A stretch of 11,879 nucleotides of DNA, taken from positions 1-11,879 of the forward strand of contig DAOVIC010000039.1 in the NCBI GenBank assembly GCA_030671565.1, written 5' to 3'. Shown in pieces: positions 1 through 8,400 of the stretch. The position numbers and the translations under genes are program-made. How positions within the stretch are numbered: position 1 is the first letter of the stretch; every line of letters begins with the position of its first letter. This DNA comes from Anaerohalosphaeraceae bacterium (GTDB taxonomy: Bacteria; Planctomycetota; Phycisphaerae; Sedimentisphaerales; Anaerohalosphaeraceae). Below the pieces are notes generated by a model. The model did no database searches, was not told the DNA's origin, and saw only the letters and a program-made list of their open reading frames with translations.

Positions 1-2203
1 CTTCTGCGAGAACACCGCCGAGGTAAAACGTATCACGGAGATCATCGAAGATACGGCAGGCAAATTGCCGCCGAATCTGAAACTTCCCCTCGGTTTTATC
101 CGCCAGGGTTTTATTATAAACTCTCTGAACACAATAGTCGTCGCACATCATGAGATATTCGGCCAGCATGCAACACGAAGACGTATCCGAAAAATACGGG
201 CGACAACACCGGTCGAAAGTCTGGTTGACCTGCAAAAAGGCGACTACGTCGTACACATCTCTTACGGCATCGGCAAATTCATCGGCATTGATACTATTAC
301 CAAAAACGAAAGCGTAAGTGAATATCTCACCATCGAATATGCAGCCAAGGCACTGATCCATGTGCCCGTTCATAAGATACACCTGGTTCAAAAATACATC
401 GGTTCGCTGCCCAAACGACCGAAGCTAAGTACGCTGGGCTCGAAGAAATGGGAAAACCAGAAACGCAAAGTTGCCGAAGGTGTCCAGGAACTCGCCGAAG
501 AATTGCTGGAGATACAGGCAAAACGCGAAAGTCTCGGCGGTTTCGCGTTTGCCGAAGATACGATCTGGCAAAAAGAATTTGAAGAGTCTTTTCTTTACCA
601 GGAAACCGCCGACCAACTGACCTGTGTCGACCAGTTGAAAAACGATATGATCCAACCGCGGCCAATGGATCGGCTTCTTTGCGGCGATGTTGGATACGGC
701 AAAACAGAGCTTGCCATGCGCACGGCTTTTAAAGCGATCGAATCCGGCAAGCAGGTTGCTATTCTCGTTCCAACAACTATCCTCTGTGTCCAGCACGGTC
801 AAACCTTTGCCGAACGTTTCGCGGATTTCCCGATAACGGTCGAAGTTTTGAACCGGTTTGTCACCGCAAAAAAAGTGAAAGAAATAACCACACGCGCAAA
901 ACAGGGCAAGGTCGATATCCTCATCGGAACACACCGTCTGCTCAGCAAGGACGTGGGCTTCCGCGATCTCGGCCTGCTCATCATCGACGAAGAACAGCGG
1001 TTTGGCGTCGCTCACAAGGAAAGGCTAAAGAGATTCCGCGCAAACGTCGACGTCCTTACCATGACGGCCACGCCCATCCCGCGCACGCTGCACCTTTCGA
1101 TGCTCGGCCTGCGAGACATAAGCTCGCTGACAACCGCACCGATGGATCGCCGCAGTATCGTTACAAAAGTTTGCCGTTATGACAAAGAGACGATCCGCAA
1201 TGCGATAATGCGCGAACTGAACCGCGAAGGGCAGATATTTTTCCTGCACAACCGCGTCCAGAGCATCGCCCGCATGGCAGCGGAACTTGCCAAAATTGTA
1301 AACGACCCCAAGGTAAAGATCACCGTCGCACACGGACAGATGCCAAAGTCTCAACTCGAAAAAGCGATGGTAGATTTCGTTCGCGGCAGGATCGATATCC
1401 TCGTGTGCTCGACCATAATAGAATCCGGCCTTGATATCCCCAATGCCAACACAATGATAATCAACGACGCCGACCGCTTCGGTCTTGCCCAGCTTCACCA
1501 GCTCAGGGGGCGAGTGGGCAGATACAAACACCGCGCATACGCATACATGCTTCTGCCGGTTACGCGATCGGTGACTCCCATTGCCGCTAAACGCCTAAAG
1601 GCGATCGAGGAATACTCACAGCTTGGAGCAGGTTTCCGAATTGCACTTCGGGACCTTGAGATACGCGGAGCAGGCAATATCCTCGGCTCCGAACAGTCCG
1701 GACATATCAATACGGTCGGCTATGAGATGTACTGCCGTTTGCTCTCCGATGCGGTTAAGAGATTAAAGAACGAACCTGTTGAAAAACCGGCAGGTGCGAT
1801 CATAGACCTTGGGTTTTCGACGTATATTCCAAAAAGCTACATCCCCTCCGACCGTCAGCGGATGGATGTTTATCGTCGTATCGCTTTAACGAAAGATCCG
1901 CAGGACCTTCGGATGATGCAGGAAGAGTTGACGGATCTCTTTGGCCCGGTCCCGGAACAGGTGATGGTACTGCTTGACCTGACCGACATTCGCGTCCGTG
2001 CTTCAAAGCATGAAATAAAAAGCATAATCGTCCAGAACAATGACCTGATCTTTTCATTCGAAACCCACGAAGGAGTTACGGATCTTTTCGCACGGGCGCC
2101 GGGCAAGGTGAGGGTACCAGACAAGACAACGGTATATCTTCACCTGGAAAAAAACTACTTCGAACCAAAAACACTAATGGCAGTTTTAAGAAAGTTACTT
2201 TAA
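1..2203 (+). CDS. mfd: Transcription-repair coupling factor Mfd, 5'-truncated by window edge
   Basis: Mfd is an ATP-driven DNA translocase that removes RNA polymerase stalled at lesions and recruits UvrA for nucleotide excision repair. The frame is open from the window edge (first full codon at base 2), so about 733 codons are visible. The N-terminal UvrB-like and UvrA-binding part, roughly 400 residues in the family, lies outside. In order one sees the RNA-polymerase-interacting CarD-like domain (from about base 236, KGDYVVHISYGIGKFIGI), Walker A GDVGYGKTE (683-709), the DEEQ box (986-997), TATP (1064-1075), the helicase motif VI RGRVGR (1505-1522), a TRG-type translocation segment (about 1625-1730), and the C-terminal TRCF/D7 domain (about 1805-2200), which masks UvrA binding in known Mfd. 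All motor motifs look intact. A TTG at base 65 is not a start, because homology continues upstream of it. The next gene begins 16 nt after the TAA stop, with no terminator between. Confidence 0.97.
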   Translation, partial: FCENTAEVKRITEIIEDTAGKLPPNLKLPLGFIRQGFIINSLNTIVVAHHEIFGQHATRRRIRKIRATTPVESLVDLQKGDYVVHISYGIGKFIGIDTITKNESVSEYLTIEYAAKALIHVPVHKIHLVQKYIGSLPKRPKLSTLGSKKWENQKRKVAEGVQELAEELLEIQAKRESLGGFAFAEDTIWQKEFEESFLYQETADQLTCVDQLKNDMIQPRPMDRLLCGDVGYGKTELAMRTAFKAIESGKQVAILVPTTILCVQHGQTFAERFADFPITVEVLNRFVTAKKVKEITTRAKQGKVDILIGTHRLLSKDVGFRDLGLLIIDEEQRFGVAHKERLKRFRANVDVLTMTATPIPRTLHLSMLGLRDISSLTTAPMDRRSIVTKVCRYDKETIRNAIMRELNREGQIFFLHNRVQSIARMAAELAKIVNDPKVKITVAHGQMPKSQLEKAMVDFVRGRIDILVCSTIIESGLDIPNANTMIINDADRFGLAQLHQLRGRVGRYKHRAYAYMLLPVTRSVTPIAAKRLKAIEEYSQLGAGFRIALRDLEIRGAGNILGSEQSGHINTVGYEMYCRLLSDAVKRLKNEPVEKPAGAIIDLGFSTYIPKSYIPSDRQRMDVYRRIALTKDPQDLRMMQEELTDLFGPVPEQVMVLLDLTDIRVRASKHEIKSIIVQNNDLIFSFETHEGVTDLFARAPGKVRVPDKTTVYLHLEKNYFEPKTLMAVLRKLL

Positions 2204-2219
2204 TTTATGGAGAACGAAA

Positions 2220-2882
2220 ATGAAAAGTAAGATGAAATTAATTTTATGTATTGTATGTGTTGCGTGCCTTGCCGGTTGTACGGAGTCAGTCAAAAAGTCT
2301 ACCGATGACGGATGGCAGTCCTTGTTTAACGGCAAAGACCTGACCGGTTGGAGGGCCAGCGAAAAAGAGGGCTGTTTCACAATCGAAAACGGTGCGATAA
2401 AAGTAGGCAACGGCAGAAGCCACCTCTTCTACACGGGCCCGGTGGAAAATGCTGACTTTACCGATTTTGAATTTATGGCACAGGTGATGACAACTGCAGG
2501 TTCAAACTCTGGCATCTATCTCCACACGGAGTATCAGGAAAACGGATGGCCAAAGAAAGGCTACGAATCCCAGGTCAACATCTCTCATAAGGACAAACAA
2601 AAATCAGGCGGTTTATACGCCGCCGCAAAAGTTGATGCCGCAAAAATTTCTGAAGTATGTGCAAAAGACAACGAATGGTATACACATCATATGATAGTAA
2701 AAGGCAAACACGTAGAAGTAAAAATAAACGGACAGACAGTGGTAGACTATACCGAACCAGATGATGTAAACTTCAAAGGCTGGCCGGGCAGAAAACTGTC
2801 TCACGGAACATTCGCCATACAGGGACATGACCCCAAGAGCACGGTATACTTCAAAGATATAAAGGTGAAAGTGATAAAATGA
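2220..2882 (+). CDS. DUF1080 (3-keto-disaccharide hydrolase-type) lipoprotein
   Basis: This 220-residue protein begins with a lipoprotein signal: basic MKSKMK, a hydrophobic stretch, and lipobox LAGC with the acylated Cys at residue 20. Thr at +2 would be compatible with outer-membrane sorting. The rest is one DUF1080/LamG-like beta-sandwich (PF06439 type): SLFNGKDLTGW at about 35-44, SNSGIYLHTEY at about 95-105, and a closing IQGHDPKSTVYFKDIKVK. Members of this family are annotated as 3-keto-disaccharide hydrolases or glycan-binding proteins and are very common in Planctomycetota. The exact substrate here cannot be read from sequence. GGAG at 2209-2212, 7 nt before the ATG, fixes the start over the in-frame Met at residue 5. 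The TGA stop overlaps the next ATG (ATGA), indicating translational coupling with the SGNH hydrolase. It may ride on the mfd transcript, since the gap is only 16 nt. Confidence 0.88.
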   Translation: MKSKMKLILCIVCVACLAGCTESVKKSTDDGWQSLFNGKDLTGWRASEKEGCFTIENGAIKVGNGRSHLFYTGPVENADFTDFEFMAQVMTTAGSNSGIYLHTEYQENGWPKKGYESQVNISHKDKQKSGGLYAAAKVDAAKISEVCAKDNEWYTHHMIVKGKHVEVKINGQTVVDYTEPDDVNFKGWPGRKLSHGTFAIQGHDPKSTVYFKDIKVKVIK

Positions 2883-3520
2883 CAGGCAGAAAAATAGAAC
2901 TTCAGGCCGGACAAACGATACTTTTTACCGGCGATAGCATTACAGATTGCGGCCGCCGCGAAGCTGGCGTCTCTTCGCTGGGCAACGGTTACGTAAGCTT
3001 CATCGCAGCCGAACTCCTTGAAAGATATCCCCAGCTGGATCTGAACATAATAAACACCGGCATAAGCGGAAACACAACCCGGGACCTCCTCGCCCGATGG
3101 CAACCGGACTGTATAGACATTAAACCTGACACCCTGAGTATCCTCATCGGTATCAACGATCTGTGGCGCAGCTGCGAGCCGTCAACACTCAACCAGGCCG
3201 TCTTTCCCGAAGAGTACGAAACAAACTACAGGAAAATGCTGAGCCGGGCAAAGGAGGATTTGGACTGCCGGCTCGTCCTGATAGAACCCTTCATGTTCTG
3301 CACCGATACGAATGATGAGATGTTCAGGGCTCTGCCTCCATACATAGATGTCGTCCGCAAACTAGCCGATGAGTTCGATGCGATCTTAGTTCCCCTCCAG
3401 CAAATGCTAAACAAAGACCTACAGGAAACCCCGCCGGAAAAATGGTCAGACGACATGGTACACCCCGAAACAGGGGCACACGAATGGATAGCAAAAAAAT
3501 GGCTTGAAACGGCTATTTAG
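2879..3520 (+). CDS. SGNH/GDSL-family hydrolase (esterase/deacetylase-like)
   Basis: A 213-residue SGNH hydrolase with all four blocks. Block I is FTGDSITD with nucleophile Ser20. Block II is NTGISGNT with Gly61/Gly64. Block III is IGINDLW with Asn93. Block V is DDMVH with Asp192 and His195 completing the triad. The family cleaves ester bonds, often acetyl groups on carbohydrates or acyl chains. The length and motif spacing fit the small rhamnogalacturonan-acetylesterase/lysophospholipase-like branch. There is no signal peptide, so the enzyme is predicted cytoplasmic, unlike its lipoprotein neighbour. The ATG overlaps the upstream TGA by one base in each direction (ATGA), and no strong separate ribosome site is needed if the pair is coupled. 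The partnership suggests processing of acetylated sugars, but that is inference from context only. The TAG stop lies in the 8-bp palindrome TAGCGCTA (3518-3525). Confidence 0.9.
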   Translation: MTGRKIELQAGQTILFTGDSITDCGRREAGVSSLGNGYVSFIAAELLERYPQLDLNIINTGISGNTTRDLLARWQPDCIDIKPDTLSILIGINDLWRSCEPSTLNQAVFPEEYETNYRKMLSRAKEDLDCRLVLIEPFMFCTDTNDEMFRALPPYIDVVRKLADEFDAILVPLQQMLNKDLQETPPEKWSDDMVHPETGAHEWIAKKWLETAI

Positions 3521-3529
3521 CGCTACCAT

Positions 3530-4996
3530 TTAATATGAAGAATATGCACTGCCGTATTCCATTCCCTGGAACTTATCGCCTGTAAACGCAAGGATGGGAT
3601 AGAAAATAAGGGGCAAAAAGGACAGGCCCAGCCCAAACAATATTCCCTTTTCAAATACTCTCGCTATACCGATGGCAATGATCAGCGATAAGATGAAAGA
3701 TATGACACCTCCAAACGGTATGAAACCGCTGAAAAATATAACAAGTCCCCACCAGCCGGGTTTTTCGGCGATCTCAGCTAATATCCATTGGCCGTAAGCC
3801 GGAACAAAGATGGCCCAGCCCGGTTGTCCCGCTTTTTCGTAAACCGTGTACATTGTTGCGATCATAAATAAACCAAATATAAATACAAGTACGATCGCAG
3901 TGATCATACCGGGAGAGGATGCAGCGTTCCCCGCTTTATTTAATAACTGGATTTCTGTCTGAACGAGAATTTTGTTGCCTCGTTCCCACATTACATCCTT
4001 GTTGTTCGTATATTTATCTTGTGTTGTAATTCCATGCAGAATAAAACCCTCGTCGGAAGACTCGAATATCAGGGTAACTTTTGAAAGTTCTGCCGATGCG
4101 GGCGCATAGCTAAACGTAAAACCTTCCGTGTCTCCGTCTTTAAAACCACAGTGCCTTTTAGTATGAAGATCAAATGATCCCTTTTCGTTTAAGTACTCGG
4201 ATATCTTTTCCAGGTTCTGGTTCAAACTCTCATTTTGCAGCTTTATGTGCATCAACTCTGCGGCCTCGTCGAACTTTCCTTCTGTCAACAGTTCGATGTA
4301 TCCTGCCGCAAACACTTTTGCGTCTGTAAAATTGGCTTGGATTTCCTTAGCGCTGCTTGCAATAGACGCAACGAATATTATGATTATCACTAAGAAATAC
4401 GCGATTATACTGCCGCTTATAATCAAAGCTTTCACAGTGTTCGAACTGCCGCTCTTGCCTCCTCCTCTGCGAGGGCTGGTGGGTTGGCTTATTTCTTCTG
4501 ATGCTTCATCTTCGGCAGGTGCTACTCTGTCCCCCTCAGGTCGTTCAACCGTTTGGCTGTTTTGTTCCATTGCAAGCAGGGAATCAATCCTGCTGAACGC
4601 ATCACTCCCAAAATCGTCCCTGTCCGCGCTTTCGTTTCCGGCACGAAGCACCGACGCTGCGTCCACAACTGCTGGGCGAGGTTCAGCTTTCTGTCCTCCC
4701 GGTACTGTCAAAGGATTTTTGCATTTGGCGCATCTTACTCTCTTGCCTGCATACTCGGACTTGACCTTGACCTTCAGGGCGCAGCTTGGACAGCTAAACC
4801 GCAATACATCATTTGCGGGTACAGCTTTTATTGGGCGAGCGGCATTCTGTGGGGGGGCAGTTTTTTGTTTCGGTATTTGGCTTACCAGGTTTGGAGCCTG
4901 ACACTTCGGGCACCGAACACGTTTGTTGAGATATTTATCAGAAACATCTTTTGCAAAACCGCACTTATTGCATTGGAACTTGATCATACCTCTCAT
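3530..4996 (-). CDS. Membrane protein with two N-terminal zinc ribbons and DUF5684-like C-terminus
   Basis: A 488-residue protein of unknown function. The N-terminus holds two related CxxC...CxxC modules: Cys9/12/29/32 and Cys69/72/89/92, each with a KRVRC(P/A)KC second half, which look like zinc ribbons of the kind frequent in Planctomycetota. A low-complexity acidic/Pro/Ser stretch (about 95-187) follows, then a transmembrane helix (about 189-213). Next is a soluble domain (about 220-355) that looks like a small DUF4878-type fold: a helical start (FAAGYIELLTEGKFDEAAEL) then beta strands. The last part has three or more helices from about 363 to 472, with EKAGQPGWAIFVPAYGQW and EKPGWW, typical of DUF5684 proteins. 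A start at residue 4 (base 4987, MIKFQC) is equally plausible. Neither ATG has a well-spaced Shine-Dalgarno sequence. The coding strand has a C7 run (4851-4857) between the ribbons. The gene is divergent from nrdJ and convergent with the SGNH gene. Confidence 0.85.
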   Translation of the reverse strand: MRGMIKFQCNKCGFAKDVSDKYLNKRVRCPKCQAPNLVSQIPKQKTAPPQNAARPIKAVPANDVLRFSCPSCALKVKVKSEYAGKRVRCAKCKNPLTVPGGQKAEPRPAVVDAASVLRAGNESADRDDFGSDAFSRIDSLLAMEQNSQTVERPEGDRVAPAEDEASEEISQPTSPRRGGGKSGSSNTVKALIISGSIIAYFLVIIIIFVASIASSAKEIQANFTDAKVFAAGYIELLTEGKFDEAAELMHIKLQNESLNQNLEKISEYLNEKGSFDLHTKRHCGFKDGDTEGFTFSYAPASAELSKVTLIFESSDEGFILHGITTQDKYTNNKDVMWERGNKILVQTEIQLLNKAGNAASSPGMITAIVLVFIFGLFMIATMYTVYEKAGQPGWAIFVPAYGQWILAEIAEKPGWWGLVIFFSGFIPFGGVISFILSLIIAIGIARVFEKGILFGLGLSFLPLIFYPILAFTGDKFQGMEYGSAYSSY

Positions 4997-5292
4997 CCGA
5001 TCGATTAATAATAATCAGTGAATACCCTGTTTACTGCCGGACCTGTCCAATCAAAATTCAAGAGTATCATAACAACTGTACTCCCAAAACTCCAGATAAA
5101 ATATATATTTTCGGTTTCTCTTAACTAGAAGTTCCATAAAGTATGGCCAATAAAGGGCTTCGGTAAGATATGCCGGCCAAAAGCTGCAAAATTCTCCAAA
5201 AAACGGGTTTATGATCGCAGTTTCATTCGAAAAATCCGACCGGTCTGCGCCTGTGAGTTATTTTTTTTCGTTAACGTAGCTCCTGCTGTCAT

Positions 5293-5334
5293 AAGGACTA
5301 ATAAAAATGTTAAACTTTTATGAAATTTGTCCTT
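5293..5334. repeat. Imperfect 42-bp palindrome upstream of nrdJ
   Basis: The arms are AAGGACTAAT (5293-5302) and ATTTGTCCTT (5325-5334), complementary at 9 of 10 positions. They enclose a second small inverted repeat, ATAAAA (5301-5306) and TTTTAT (5316-5321). The two pairings share bases and would partly compete. No T-run follows on either strand, so it is not an intrinsic terminator. It abuts the candidate -35 element of nrdJ and could be an operator or nothing more than an AT-rich chance palindrome. Confidence 0.4.
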
Positions 5335-5360
5335 GAAGAAAAAACAACCTCAATTATATT
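5333..5360 (+). promoter_or_regulatory. Candidate sigma70-type promoter for nrdJ
   Basis: TTGAAG (5333-5338, 4 of 6 to consensus), a 16-nt spacer, and TATATT (5355-5360, 5 of 6). Transcription would start near 5367, giving a leader of about 126 nt. A second, poorer candidate is TTGTTT (5387-5392), 17 nt, TATCTT (5410-5415). These are visual matches only. Confidence 0.4.
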
Positions 5361-5364
5361 GCGT
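5349..5364. promoter_or_regulatory. Weak NrdR-box-like site 1
   Basis: CTCAATTATATTGCGT matches the NrdR consensus acaCwAtATaTwGtgt at 10 of 16 positions, mostly in the right half. It overlaps the candidate -10 element of nrdJ. The left half fits better if one extra base is allowed. On its own it would not be convincing; it is reported because a better site lies downstream. Confidence 0.25.
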
Positions 5365-5403
5365 AGTAAGAAGTACCTACATGTTGTTGTTTTTATGCAC
5401 CAT

Positions 5404-5419
5404 GTACCATATCTTGTGT
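5404..5419. promoter_or_regulatory. Candidate NrdR box 2 upstream of nrdJ
   Basis: GTACCATATCTTGTGT matches the NrdR-box consensus at 12 of 16 positions, including all six most conserved ones (C4, A6, A8, T9, T11, G13). NrdR is the ATP/dATP-sensing repressor of bacterial ribonucleotide reductase genes, so a box 74 nt upstream of nrdJ makes sense. Boxes usually occur in pairs on the same helix face. The weak partner here is 55 bp away, which is not a typical spacing. Confidence 0.4.
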
Positions 5420-5480
5420 GTAGGGATTTGGGTTAAGGTAGTAGTTATTAGAGTTCGTTAATTGTTAGTATCGCGAAAAG

Positions 5481-5486
5481 AGGGAG
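5481..5486 (+). promoter_or_regulatory. Ribosome binding site of nrdJ
   Basis: AGGGAG, 6 nt before the ATG at 5493, in a purine-rich context (GCGAAAAGAGGGAG). It decides the start of the nrdJ reading frame. Confidence 0.75.
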
Positions 5487-5492
5487 CCAGAG

Positions 5493-8400
5493 ATGACCGA
5501 GGAAAGGACACCAAACAGGAACGAGGATGCAAAAACTTCCAGAGTTCAGGCCTGGAAGCCGCCGTCAGGGTCTACCAACGATTCTGACCATAAGCGGCTC
5601 AGTATAGGAAGGCATTTTTCGGATCCGAAAGTCCACCCATTTGACCAGATCGAATGGGAAAAACGTCAGGCAAAGATCAGCGGCGACGCCGGCGAGGTTG
5701 TCTTTGAGCAAAACAATGTAGAGGTGCCCGCCTTCTGGAGCCAGCTGGCAACTAAGGTCGTTGTCAGCAAGTATTTCTATGGCGACGTCCAGACCGGCGA
5801 GCGCGAGTTCTCCGTAAAGCAGCTCGTTCACCGAGTTTGCCGAGATATCGCAGACCGCGGTAAAAGGGACGGCTACTTCGCAACAAGCCAGGATGCCGAA
5901 GATTTCTACAGCGAACTGACATGGCTTTGCGTAAACCAGTACGGCGCATTCAATTCACCCGTATGGTTCAATGTAGGCCTCCACGGAAGCTACGGCATAG
6001 AAGGCAGCGCCCACAACTTCCGATGGTCCGACGAAGATGGCCAGGCCGTAGCATGTAAGAACAGTTACGAATACCCACAGGCTTCGGCTTGTTTCATCCA
6101 GTCCGTAGAAGATTCGATGGACGATATAATGCGGCTTGCAAAAAGCGAAGCCATGCTCTTTAAGCACGGTTCCGGCACAGGCACAGATCTGTCGACGTTG
6201 CGAAGCAGCCGCGAAAAACTTTCAGGCGGTGGAAAACCTTCCGGCCCGTTAAGTTTCATGCGTGTATTCGACCAGATAGCAGGGGTGATTAAATCAGGCG
6301 GCAAAACCAGACGTGCCGCAAAAATGCAGTCGCTGATGATCGACCACCCGGATATCAAGGACTTCATAACCTGCAAGACAGAAGAAGAGAAAAAGGCCTG
6401 GGCCCTGATCGAACAGGGCTATGGCGGAGATCTTAACAGCGAAGCCTACAACTCGGTAATGTTCCAGAACGCAAACTTGTCCGTTCGCATTACAGATGAG
6501 TTTATGGAAGCGGTTAAGGCCGATGAAAAGTGGTCGACTTACAGCGTTACAAACGGCGAGAAGATGGACGAGTATTCCGCTCGCGAGCTTTTGGATCTTA
6601 TCGCCGAAGGTACACGAGTTTGCGGCGATCCCGGAGTTCAGTACCACAGCACCATTAACAAGTGGCACACCTGCCCGAGTTCCGGGCCGATCAATGCTTC
6701 CAATCCGTGCAGCGAGTATATGTTTATTAACGACTCTGCCTGTAACCTCGCTTCGCTTAACCTGATGAAGTTCAGGAACGATGATGGTTCATTCGATCTG
6801 GAAGGTTTCAAGAAGGCCATCCGAATATATATCATCGCACAGGATATTCTTGTCGATAACGGCAGTTACCCCGAGCGTCGCATCGCAGAGAACAGCCACA
6901 AGTTCCGTCCGCTCGGACTTGGATACGCAAACCTTGGCAGTTTGATAATGTCACTTTCGCTGCCTTACGATTCCGACGAAGGCCGTGCACTTGCCTCGGC
7001 GATCACCGCGACACTTACCGGAACAGCTTATTGCGTAAGTGCCGAAATGGCCGAGTTCAAAGGCGCCTTTTCAGAATATCAGCAGAACTCCGAATCGATG
7101 CTCAAGGTCATTGGAATGCATCGCGAAGCCGCATACAACCTACCTGAAGTACACTGTCCTGACTACATGGTAAGTGCTGCAAAGAATGCCTGGGATACCG
7201 CTTTCGATGCGGGCATCAAATCCGGCTACCGCAATTCGCAGGTAACGGTCCTTGCCCCGACAGGTACGATAGGCTTTATGATGGACTGCGATACGACAGG
7301 CGTTGAGCCCGACATCGCACTGGTGAAATACAAAATGCTCGCTGGCGGCGGCATGCTGAAAATAGTCAACAGAACGGTTTCAATGGCACTGGGGGGTTTA
7401 GGTTACAGTGCAGATGATATCCGCGAGATATGTGACAGTATCGACAACGATGATACGATCGAAACCGCCGCGAAACTTCGCGAAGAACATCTGCCGGTAT
7501 TCGACTGTGCATTCAAACCGATAAACGGAAATCGGCACATTCATTATCAGGCCCACCTTAAAATGATGTCTGCCGTTCAGCCCTTCCTCTCCGGTGCGAT
7601 CAGCAAAACGATCAATATGCCCCAGGAAAGTACTACCGAAGAGATCGCTTCGGCATACATGGAAGGCTGGGAGATGGGTTTAAAGGCGATTGCGATTTAC
7701 CGCGATAACTCAAAACGCATTCAGCCGGTAAACGTTAAAAAGGACGGCAGGGCACTAGCCAAAAAGACGACCGAAGAGGCTCCGCAGCAACGGCCTTACA
7801 GACGCCGTCTCAGCGAAACAAGAAATAGCATTACACACAAGTTTTCCGTTGCAGGACATGAAGGTTATTTGACAGTGGGGCTGTACGAGGACGGTCAGCC
7901 TGGTGAGTTATTTATCACTATGGCCAAGGAAGGCAGCACTGTCGGAGGCCTTATGGATGTCATCGGAACTTGTGTGTCGATGTCTTTGCAGTATGGCGTA
8001 CCTCTTATCACGCTGGTCGACAAGTTCAGGCATGCCCGCTTCGAGCCCGCCGGTATGACCGCCAATAAAAACATCCCGTTCGCCAAGAGTCTTATCGACT
8101 ATATATTCTGCTGGATGGGCTGTCAGTTTATCGCAGGCTATATGGAAAAGAACACTCCTCAAAGGCCAAAGCCTTCGACTCCTAACAAGACGAATACGAC
8201 AGCAAAACAGCTCGTCGAAAAGACAAAGGACCTCGCCAAGAAGATCGACGAAGCAAAAGCGATCCAGAACAAAGCTGTTGAGGCACCAAAGGATTCGAAA
8301 CCTTCCAATACTTCCGCAAAGGCTGCGGCGATAGTTGCCGAAGCTGAGAAAAACACCGGCAAAACATCAGCGGCAACCAGCAGGTTCGCAGAGATGACCG

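Larger units (their letters stand above)
4997..5492. other. Divergent intergenic control region between zinc-ribbon membrane gene and nrdJ
   Basis: About 496 bases without a convincing protein gene, AT-rich relative to the flanking genes. On the + side it holds the nrdJ promoter candidate, NrdR-like sites, an imperfect palindrome and a short reading frame, listed separately. On the - side a weak promoter for the membrane-protein gene may be TGGAGT (5094-5089), 17 nt, TATGAT (5071-5066). The -10 is good (5 of 6) and the -35 poor, so this is only a suggestion. A T8 run sits at about 5261-5268. The half near the minus gene (4997-5290) shows nothing else I can name. No B12-box or other riboswitch core was recognised. 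Confidence 0.5.

Noticed and set aside
425..1531. Minus-strand reading frames of 196 and 168 residues inside mfd
   Set aside because: Antisense to conserved Mfd motor motifs; no start signals or domains.
4245..4901. 218-residue reading frame on the + strand
   Set aside because: Lies wholly antisense to the zinc-ribbon membrane-protein gene, whose Cys motifs and helices are clearly real; no ribosome site or recognisable domain.
4553..5008. 151-residue + strand reading frame overlapping the start of the membrane-protein gene
   Set aside because: Antisense shadow of the zinc-ribbon coding sequence; composition is not protein-like and it overlaps the other shadow frame.
5009..5492. Cobalamin riboswitch upstream of the B12-dependent reductase
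   Set aside because: A natural expectation, but I see no B12-box (GCCACTG-like) or other conserved core of the cobalamin riboswitch in the region. A covariance-model search would settle it.
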